DNA from: an uncultured Planctomycetota bacterium
Lineage (GTDB): Bacteria; Planctomycetota; UBA1135; UBA2386
Length of the DNA: 5,393 nt
Direction of reading: 5' to 3'
Assembly: GCA_903925435.1 (NCBI GenBank)
Contig: CAIYFF010000306.1
Span: 1-5,393, forward strand
Positions 1 through 5,393 of this stretch are shown piece by piece (within the stretch, counting starts at the first letter, position 1; each line of letters begins with the position of its first letter). Below the pieces are notes generated by a model, which was not told the DNA's origin, did no database searches, and was given only the letters and a program-made list of their open reading frames with translations. A program made the translations under genes and the position numbers.

Positions 1-1095
1 CATCAACTGCTCGGGGATCGCCGCGCAATTGACAGGAACGAACGGGCCTTTGCTGCGCCGCGACAAATCATGCAGCGAGCGCGCAATGACCTCTTTGCCC
101 GAGCCCGTCTCGCCGCGCAACAACACGGTGTAATCGGCAGACGCATACAGCCTGACGCGCTGCACCATCTCGGCGCACGCGGGGCTTTTCGTCTGCAGCG
201 CGGGATGCGGCGCGCTCTGCGAATTGTCGTTCTGCAACAGGTGTTTGACGAGCACTCGATTGCCGAGCGCAGACGCGAGCATGCGGCTCACGAACGCGAC
301 GCGCTGGAGGTCGTCTGCAGTCATCACTGCGCCATCGCGCACGCAGTCCGCATACATGACGCCGAGTTGTTTACCGAGCGCTTGGATCGGCATCGCGACC
401 GCGGCGCTGATGCCCTCGCTGCGAACGCTCTGGAATCTCCGCATGACGGGATCTGCGGCCGCGAGTGGCACATGCACGACGCGCCCCGACTCGCGCACTT
501 GATTGACCACGGATCGACTCACGCGAAACGCGCGCTTGTCGTCCGGCCTCGTTCGATAGAAGGAGTCCTCGCCGGCATCCTGCGCCGACTCCAGCGCTAC
601 GTGCACGCGGTCTGCGCCGGTCGCACGCAGGATTGCGCTCATTGCGGCCGCCACCATTTGGTCCGCCTGCTTGAGGCCTTCGAGATGGTCGGCCATCTCC
701 ATGAAGGTCTGATACCAGGCGCCAACTGGCGATCCCGGCGCAATCGCGAGCGCTGCTGGGTCCAGCTCTTGCGCGGAGCCATCGCTGTCTTCCGCCAAGA
801 ACCGGAGCTTCACGAGCGCCGGCCCCACGTTGAGCACATCGCCATCCAAGAAGTGCTCAAATCGCGCGCCCACGGATCCGGTCGCGCAGCGGACAGGGAA
901 CGGCAAGCCGGGCTCGGTTCGCACTCGAAGCCGCCCGTTCAGATCGACCGCCACTTCGAGCACGCGGCCCTGCACTTCGGGCAGGTCGAGCACCACGTCG
1001 CATCCTGACTTTGCTCCGCCGAGCCAGAAGGACTCGGCTGCAACGTGCTGTTCACGGAACCCGGCGCGATCGGTGATTTCGAGGAGCACAGCCAT
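1..1095 (-). CDS. Sigma-54-dependent transcriptional activator with FHA-like and GAF-like domains (C-terminal part beyond window)
   Basis: This is a cytoplasmic enhancer-binding activator. Proteins of this family use ATP hydrolysis by an AAA+ ring to open sigma-54 RNA polymerase promoters. The frame is open from ATG at 1095-1093 to base 1, giving 365 residues. Residues 1-100 look like an FHA beta-sandwich (FWLGGAKSGCDVVLDLPEV, then DGDVLNVGPALVKLRFL). Residues about 141-280 fit a GAF sensor domain (ISAAVAMPIQALGKQLGVMYAD). Residues 300-365 begin the AAA+ domain, with Walker A GETGSGKE at 328-335 and the family sequence PFVPVNCAAIPEQLM at 351-365. The GAFTGA loop, Walker B and DNA-binding helix-turn-helix should lie left of base 1. 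The FHA-like part lacks the usual GR, Ser and His phosphothreonine-binding residues. ATG 1095 is chosen because it starts directly on the FHA-like fold; GTG at 1155 is possible but adds nothing recognisable. No strong ribosome binding site is visible. The gene is divergent from the kinase, which suggests a shared signalling unit. The AAA+ assignment is firm; FHA and GAF are fold-level judgements. Confidence 0.93.
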   Translation of the reverse strand, partial: MAVLLEITDRAGFREQHVAAESFWLGGAKSGCDVVLDLPEVQGRVLEVAVDLNGRLRVRTEPGLPFPVRCATGSVGARFEHFLDGDVLNVGPALVKLRFLAEDSDGSAQELDPAALAIAPGSPVGAWYQTFMEMADHLEGLKQADQMVAAAMSAILRATGADRVHVALESAQDAGEDSFYRTRPDDKRAFRVSRSVVNQVRESGRVVHVPLAAADPVMRRFQSVRSEGISAAVAMPIQALGKQLGVMYADCVRDGAVMTADDLQRVAFVSRMLASALGNRVLVKHLLQNDNSQSAPHPALQTKSPACAEMVQRVRLYASADYTVLLRGETGSGKEVIARSLHDLSRRSKGPFVPVNCAAIPEQLM

Positions 1096-1174
1096 GCGGC
1101 GGATTCTCGTCGGAACTGGGGTGCTTGGGGAGCCGCGCCGTCGGATTGCCGCCACTGCTGGGCCATGGTGCGCA

Positions 1175-1204
1175 GCGGACCGCATTGCGACTCCGGCGGA
1201 CCGC
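1175..1204. repeat. Tandem palindromic 9-mer GCGGACCGC, possible operator
   Basis: GCGGACCGC occurs at 1175-1183 and again at 1196-1204. Each copy is a palindrome around a central A (GCGG-A-CCGC), and the second copy extends to GGCGGACCGCC at 1195-1205. The centres are 21 bp apart, about two helical turns, so dimers bound at both would lie on the same face of the DNA. A one-base-shorter relative, GCGACCGC, lies at 1247-1254. The repeats sit between the divergent genes and just upstream of the candidate plus-strand promoter, which is where an operator or enhancer would be expected. Some matches of this length are expected by chance in high-GC DNA, so the function is speculative. Confidence 0.35.
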
Positions 1205-1216
1205 CACGAGGCCCGC

Positions 1217-1244
1217 TTGGGCTTTCGCTCATTCGACCTACGAT
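1217..1244 (+). promoter_or_regulatory. Weak sigma-70-like promoter candidate for the kinase gene
   Basis: TTGGGC at 1217-1222 and TACGAT at 1239-1244 are separated by 16 bp. They match the -35 and -10 consensus at 3 of 6 and 4 of 6 positions. Transcription would start near 1251 and leave a leader of about 80 bases before the ATG at 1333. The local AT content is slightly higher than around it. This is the best pair I could find, but it is weak, and the promoter rules of the host are unknown. Confidence 0.2.
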
Positions 1245-1332
1245 GGGCGACCGCACGCAGCGACGCCGCACCGGCACGCAAACTCATCCTGGGCCGTCGC
1301 CGCCGTTGCTCCGCCCGAGCCTTAACCCCTGT

Positions 1333-4257
1333 ATGCACACAGACCAAGGAGCTCAAGACGACGACCGCCTGCTGCACTGCAGCCAGGACCGAGTCGTGCT
1401 GCTCCACAAGGATGCGGGCACCGGCGTGCTCGAAGTGCACAAGTTGCTGCTGCGCGGCAGCCAGGCGGACGCCGAACGCGAGTCCGCGATCGCGGCGCGC
1501 ATCCAGCACCTTGGCATCGCACCGCCGCTCGGCGCGGGCACAGACTCGGCGACCGGCCGACCGATCGTGCGGACTCGGCATTGCGCCGGGTTCGACCTGG
1601 AGCAACTGGTCCTGACGCATGGCGCGCTGTCTGCGGACCGCGCGTGCCGATTGCTGTTGCCGATCGCGGAGACGCTCGCGGCGATGCACGCATTGCGCGC
1701 AGCCGATGCGCCACATGGCATCTGCCACGGCGACGTCAAGCCGAGCAACATGCTGGCGAGCCAAGGAGCCACCCTGCTCCTCGACTTCGAGCACGCGGGA
1801 CCGGCGCAACAAGGCTGGTGCAGCGGGACCCCGGGCTACGCCGGTCCCGAAGCCATGGCACAAGCTCCGCTGACCCCGGCGTTCGATGTGTATGGCCTCG
1901 GTGCGACGCTGTGCTTCTTGCTCACGGGCGCTCCGCCGGATCGACGCATGCGCGCAATCGAGGCGCACGACGAAGAGTTGCGCATGCTGGTTGATGCATG
2001 CCTCTCGCCATCGCCGACCGCGCGCCCAGGAGCTGACACCGTCGCAGACGCGCTGCGAGAACTCGCGCAACGCCTGGAGCAGGATGCGTGCGAACCAGCG
2101 CGCGATGCGCTGCTCTCCGGCGATCTCGAACTCTGCGCCCGCCTGCTTGCGCCGCTCGTCGACATGCGCGAAGCCGCCGCCATTGGCAGCGCGCTTGCAT
2201 CCGCTCGTCGCCTGCTCGATCGCGCAACTTGGGCAAAGGACGCGCTCGCTTGCGACCCGCACGCAAAGGCAGCTGTGACCGACGATCCGGATCGCATCAC
2301 CGCGCAACTCCGTCGCGCGCGCGCGATCGTTGGACGCTTTCCACGCGCCAACGCGCCATGGCAGGCGATCCGCAGCGGCAAGCAAGTGGCGTTGCCGCTT
2401 GCGACCCGCGAGTTGGCCACCGTCGCCGAACTTGCCCGCAAGGAGCAGTTCGCTCGCGCTCACAAACTCATCGAGTCGCTGGCTCGCATGTTGGATGAAG
2501 CACTGCGGCTCCCCGGACGGCTCGCGCCCGCGCCATCGGAGTCCGCGGCCATGCCCTCGCTGCTGTCGCGCGCGCCGCATGCTCGGCTTCGACAAGAGAC
2601 GGAGCGCGTCAATGCGATCGAACGCGAGCACGCAGAGCTGTTGACGACGTTGCATGCCGCCGAGGCGGAGTTCGCGCTGGAAGATGCGAGCGCAGTCGTC
2701 GAGCGCATCGGCGCCAACTTCGGCGGCGCGTCCGAAGCCGTGGCGCGCCATCGCGACCGACTGCATCGGCTCGCGTTCTACTTGGAGCGCATCTCGCATG
2801 CGCGCGACCGGCTCGAACGCCTGTTCTTGCTCGCGCCCAACGAGGATCCGCGCGCGCTGCGCACGCTGCTCGCAGAGTGCGCTGCGGCGGTAAGCCTCTC
2901 GCACAGCGGCGCAGAGACCACGGCGGGATCCATCGGCCTTCGCAGCCTGTCGTTGTCGCTCGACAACCTCGACGAGGAGTATCCCGCAGTGCGCGAACGC
3001 ATCGCCGATGCTCGCGCGAGCCTCACGCGCATGCTCGCTGCGTCGACCGACGAAGCGTGGAGCATCGTCGGCGATGCGTTCGAGACTCTGCAGAAGACGC
3101 CGGTGCCCGTGCGGCCCTTGCAGCTACAGCTTGCGCGCCTCGACGCATTGCGCGCGATCGAAGCGCTCGTCGATCGGCCGCAGCGCGCGCGCACAGCGCT
3201 CCTCGATCGCATCGAGTCGCTGCGGTTGCGCATCGAACAGGCGCAGGCTGCGCGCGATCGGCTTGCGCGCGGCGCCGAGGAAGCGATGGCGCGCGGCCAC
3301 TGGACGACGGGCTTGTTCGACATGGAACGCGCGGCCCAACACGCCACCGACGACGACGCGCAACACGACCTGCAGTCCGAGGCGCTGCGCAAACGACTGG
3401 TCGAGGCGCGGCGACGCAAACAGGACCTCGAAGACACACAGCGACGCACTCACGAACTGCAGGCTCGCTACGCGGCGCTCGAAGACGATCCGCAGAGTTC
3501 TGCAGACGATCGACTGCAAAGCCTGCGCGAGTTGCGCGAGTGCCTGGCGTTCTTGGCCGCGAACTCGCAGAAGGAGCGCTCGCTGCTCTATGCGAGAGAC
3601 CTTCGCGACGCCGACTTGCGCATCGCGGAGGAGCAAGCGCACCAACACGAAGCCGAAGCCGACCGCGCGGACTCACCCGAACGCGCGCTGCAGATCGCCG
3701 AGCGCGCGATGCGCGACCTCGAGGCCGCGCGCGATGCGTTCTCGGACGCAGCCGAGGTGCCCGGCCGACTTCGCCGCCTGCTCGAGCACTGGCAACTGCG
3801 CCATGCAGCGTTCGCGCGGGCGCGCGACGAGCAGCAAGCACGGCAGCGGCGCAGTTCGATGCGGCGGCGATTCGTCGTGGCCATCAGCGCCGCGGCGATC
3901 GCAGTCATAGCAATCTTGATCGGCTCGTCGATCTCGACCGACGCACACGCAGCGACGTCGCTCGCGACTCTGGCAACACAAGAACCGGAGACTCTGCGCG
4001 ACGCGGCGCGGGATCTGGCTCAGGCGATCCTCGAGATCGAGCAGGGCCCAGGCGACGCAATCGAGTCTATGCAGCAAGCCGAGGCTGCGATCGCGCGCGC
4101 CTTGTCGCTCACGCCGAATCTCGACGCATTCGCGGCCACGGCATTCGATCACTTCGTCACGACAGCGACAGCGAACACAGCGACGGCGCAGCGAGCAGAA
4201 CTCGCGACGTTGGCCGCGGCAGCCAGGATTCGCCTCCGCCTACCGCCGCCGCGCTGA
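1333..4257 (+). CDS. Membrane-anchored Hanks-type Ser/Thr protein kinase-like protein with long coiled-coil region
   Basis: This is a 974-residue protein, probably an inner-membrane Ser/Thr kinase with a cytoplasmic catalytic domain. Kinase features: Lys37 in VLEVHK, candidate alpha-C Glu50, HGDVKPSN at 132-139 (Asp134, Asn139), DFEHAG at 151-156 in place of DFG, GTPGYAGPEA at 165-174, DVYGLG at 185-190 and TARP at 229-232. No glycine-rich loop is visible. Residues about 252-845 are Ala/Arg/Glu/Leu-rich helices, with TPR-like hairpins early (ALLSGDLELCARLLAPL) and coiled coil later. A transmembrane helix spans 847-867, preceded by a basic cluster (RQRRSSMRRR), which predicts the N-terminus inside and about 105 residues outside. 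ATG 1333 is preferred. In-frame ATG 1243 would add 30 residues without kinase similarity and overlaps the candidate -10. An AAGGAG at 1346-1351 lies inside the gene with no ATG, GTG or TTG just after it. No external sensor domain is present. Activity is uncertain because of the DFE and missing loop. Confidence 0.88.
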   Translation: MHTDQGAQDDDRLLHCSQDRVVLLHKDAGTGVLEVHKLLLRGSQADAERESAIAARIQHLGIAPPLGAGTDSATGRPIVRTRHCAGFDLEQLVLTHGALSADRACRLLLPIAETLAAMHALRAADAPHGICHGDVKPSNMLASQGATLLLDFEHAGPAQQGWCSGTPGYAGPEAMAQAPLTPAFDVYGLGATLCFLLTGAPPDRRMRAIEAHDEELRMLVDACLSPSPTARPGADTVADALRELAQRLEQDACEPARDALLSGDLELCARLLAPLVDMREAAAIGSALASARRLLDRATWAKDALACDPHAKAAVTDDPDRITAQLRRARAIVGRFPRANAPWQAIRSGKQVALPLATRELATVAELARKEQFARAHKLIESLARMLDEALRLPGRLAPAPSESAAMPSLLSRAPHARLRQETERVNAIEREHAELLTTLHAAEAEFALEDASAVVERIGANFGGASEAVARHRDRLHRLAFYLERISHARDRLERLFLLAPNEDPRALRTLLAECAAAVSLSHSGAETTAGSIGLRSLSLSLDNLDEEYPAVRERIADARASLTRMLAASTDEAWSIVGDAFETLQKTPVPVRPLQLQLARLDALRAIEALVDRPQRARTALLDRIESLRLRIEQAQAARDRLARGAEEAMARGHWTTGLFDMERAAQHATDDDAQHDLQSEALRKRLVEARRRKQDLEDTQRRTHELQARYAALEDDPQSSADDRLQSLRELRECLAFLAANSQKERSLLYARDLRDADLRIAEEQAHQHEAEADRADSPERALQIAERAMRDLEAARDAFSDAAEVPGRLRRLLEHWQLRHAAFARARDEQQARQRRSSMRRRFVVAISAAAIAVIAILIGSSISTDAHAATSLATLATQEPETLRDAARDLAQAILEIEQGPGDAIESMQQAEAAIARALSLTPNLDAFAATAFDHFVTTATANTATAQRAELATLAAAARIRLRLPPPR

Positions 4258-4371
4258 GTCTGTTGCGCATTCCGCCGGATGCGACTGCGCACCGATGCTC
4301 GCGGCAGTGCGACCAGGATGCGTAGGGGATCGCCTCAGCCTGCGAAGTACGAATCTGCCTGCGCTGCCATC

Positions 4372-4392
4372 CGCCCGATGTTGGATCGGGCG
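4372..4392 (+). terminator. Perfect 8-bp hairpin before the third gene: terminator, attenuator or leader structure
   Basis: CGCCCGAT at 4372-4379 and ATCGGGCG at 4385-4392 are exact inverted repeats around the five-base loop GTTGG, followed by CCTTTG. The stem is G+C-rich but the following T run is only three bases, so it is a poor classical intrinsic terminator. It lies in the 155-bp gap (4258-4412) after the kinase stop codon and ends 20 bases before the ATG of the next gene. It could partly terminate kinase transcripts, attenuate the downstream gene, or act as a 5' leader structure near the start codon. The rest of the gap shows no gene. Confidence 0.4.
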
Positions 4393-4412
4393 CCTTTGCG
4401 CACAGAGCAACC

Positions 4413-5393
4413 ATGTCGCACGCCGCACACGGAACGTCCTCGGATCCTCGCCGTCCGCACTTCCACGACCCGCAGCATGACGAGCTGCTTGCACGGTGGC
4501 GCGCCGACCGTGATGCGAAGAACAAAGCCGCATTCCGGCTCGGAGCATGGAGCCTGCTCGCGTTCGTCGTTTGTGGCGGCGCAATCGGGGCGCTGTGGAT
4601 GGGCGAAGTCGAATCACGCCGCGTAGCGCACGAGACGATGGTGGCAGAACAGGCCGCGGTTCGCGCCGAGCTGCTGCCTGCTGAGCCGCTGACTCCCATT
4701 GCTGCGGCAGCGCTGCTGCGCCGCATCGACGGCGAACGCGCGCGATGGGAACACCACCCAGACCGCGCCGCCATCGAGCGCATGGCGGAGTCCGCGCGCG
4801 GCATCGTGGAGGCAGATGTCCGCCAGCGACACGTCCGCGAAACGCTCGACGCATCCGAACGCCAACTCGACGCGGGCATCGTCGCGATGGACCTATGGCG
4901 AAGCATGCATGAGAAGCTCCGCGGCATTGCGCATGACTCGGGACCTGATGTCGCAGAGCGGCTCGCGCGCCTTGAAGAACGAGCGGACGCGGGCTGGTTT
5001 AATGCTCTGCTCGCACATGCGGCATCGAGCGACGCCGCGACGGCGCTCGACGATCTCACCGCCGCTTCGGACCTTGCGAGCTGCAATCTCGCGCACGGGG
5101 CGCACGACCGAGTTCGAGAGCAAGGTTGGCGCATGCGGGTGCAGACCCTCACTCCGCGCTTCGACGCCGCATTCCTCGCGGCGACCACGACAGCGTCGAT
5201 CGACGCGGCGCCGTGGCCCGATGTCTTGCCTGGCACGCAGGACTGCGATTGGATGCCCAACCGCGGCTCCGAGATCACGAAGCAACTGGATCACGACGCC
5301 TTGCTGCTGCGCTGCGCCGATGGGCCGCATGCGCATCCGGCGATCGTCAGCTGCAAGCGGCCCGACTGGTATGCGGCGCATGGCTCGCTGCAA
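4413..5393 (+). CDS. Single-pass membrane protein with large helical, cysteine-containing extracytoplasmic region (C-terminus beyond window)
   Basis: I do not recognise the family. The frame is open from ATG 4413 to the last base, giving 327 residues with no stop. ATG 4413 is the only ATG, GTG or TTG start after the in-frame TAG at 4323. Residues 1-41 are polar and basic (LLARWRADRDAKNKAAFR). Residues 43-63 form one hydrophobic helix (LGAWSLLAFVVCGGAIGALWM). By the positive-inside rule the remaining 260 or more residues lie outside the cytoplasm. Residues about 66-250 are charged amphipathic helices, for example RQRHVRETLDASERQLDAG. From about 265 the composition changes to a Trp/Pro/Gly/Cys-rich, probably globular part with Cys224, Cys278, Cys301 and Cys314, which could form disulfides outside the cell. 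It follows the kinase by 155 bp on the same strand, so a related role, such as sensing for the kinase, is plausible but inferred. The upstream spacer lacks a good ribosome binding site. Confidence 0.8.
   Translation, partial: MSHAAHGTSSDPRRPHFHDPQHDELLARWRADRDAKNKAAFRLGAWSLLAFVVCGGAIGALWMGEVESRRVAHETMVAEQAAVRAELLPAEPLTPIAAAALLRRIDGERARWEHHPDRAAIERMAESARGIVEADVRQRHVRETLDASERQLDAGIVAMDLWRSMHEKLRGIAHDSGPDVAERLARLEERADAGWFNALLAHAASSDAATALDDLTAASDLASCNLAHGAHDRVREQGWRMRVQTLTPRFDAAFLAATTTASIDAAPWPDVLPGTQDCDWMPNRGSEITKQLDHDALLLRCADGPHAHPAIVSCKRPDWYAAHGSLQ

Larger units (their letters stand above)
1096..1332. promoter_or_regulatory. Divergent intergenic region between activator and kinase genes
   Basis: These 237 bases separate the ATG of the minus-strand activator from the ATG of the plus-strand kinase, so promoters for both genes should lie here. 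The kinase frame stays open upstream across this stretch, but the translation there does not resemble a kinase N-terminus. It contains the duplicated palindromic 9-mer and the weak promoter-like pair listed separately. I found no convincing sigma-54 -24/-12 element and no clear promoter for the minus-strand gene. Confidence 0.6.

Noticed and set aside
70..1008. A 312-codon open frame on the plus strand
   Set aside because: It is antisense to the activator gene, whose minus-strand frame carries clear AAA+ and GAF-like sequence. The plus-strand translation is His/Arg-rich with no domain, a usual GC-rich shadow.
1045..1332. N-terminal extension of the kinase frame up to 1045
   Set aside because: It overlaps the activator's 5' end antisense, and its translation is Arg/Pro/Gly-rich with no kinase-like features. 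The start at 1333 fits the domain boundary, with 1243 as a second choice.
1346..1351. AAGGAG as a ribosome binding site
   Set aside because: No ATG, GTG or TTG follows at a suitable distance in the kinase frame, so it is probably coincidental coding sequence just inside the gene.
2877..4325. A 482-codon open frame on the plus strand inside the kinase gene
   Set aside because: It is in another frame of the coiled-coil region and gives Arg/Ala/His-rich low-complexity protein, while the kinase frame gives coherent helices and a transmembrane segment.
4279..4626. A small 115-codon plus-strand gene bridging the gap
   Set aside because: It overlaps gene 3 by over 200 bases in another frame, has a random-looking Arg/Ser/Thr composition and no ribosome binding site.
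4157..5278. A 373-codon open frame on the minus strand opposite gene 3
   Set aside because: Its translation is Ser/Ala/Arg-rich with no domain. The plus-strand frame from 4413 has a proper membrane helix, a basic cytoplasmic N-terminus and a single defined start.
5208..5393. A formylglycine-generating enzyme-like (sulfatase-modifying) domain at the end of gene 3, as often linked to kinases
   Set aside because: None of the characteristic family motifs could be found in the visible residues, so I left it unnamed.

Overview
The window is high in G+C (roughly two thirds by eye). It holds three protein genes, two of them cut by the window edges, with one divergent promoter region and one short gap between them. 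I see no rRNA, tRNA, mobile element or CRISPR array. All three starts lack a good Shine-Dalgarno sequence. That feature, plus an FHA/GAF-type sigma-54 activator beside a membrane-anchored Hanks-type kinase, suits a large-genome signalling-rich bacterium such as Planctomycetota or Myxococcota. This placement is inference and not certain.

Layout: (1) Positions 1095 down to 1, minus strand: N-terminal 365 residues of a sigma-54-dependent activator, with a degenerate FHA-like domain, a GAF-like domain and the start of the AAA+ domain (Walker A GETGSGKE). The gene runs off the left edge. (2) Positions 1096-1332: a 237-bp divergent intergenic region containing a duplicated palindromic 9-mer and a weak candidate promoter. 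(3) Positions 1333-4257, plus strand: a complete 974-residue Ser/Thr kinase-like protein with an N-terminal kinase domain, a very long helical/coiled-coil region, one transmembrane helix near the C-terminus and a short outside tail. (4) Positions 4258-4412: a 155-bp gap with a perfect 8-bp hairpin 20 bases before the next start. (5) Positions 4413-5393, plus strand: 327 residues of a single-pass membrane protein with a large helical, cysteine-containing external part. The gene runs off the right edge and I do not recognise its family.

How the genes may work together (inference): the kinase has almost no external domain of its own, while the next gene encodes a protein that is nearly all external. 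The two could form a split membrane receptor, with external sensing by gene 3, phosphorylation by gene 2, and output through the divergently transcribed sigma-54 activator. The kinase and the FHA-like domain both depart from consensus, and these departures are the most interesting features here.
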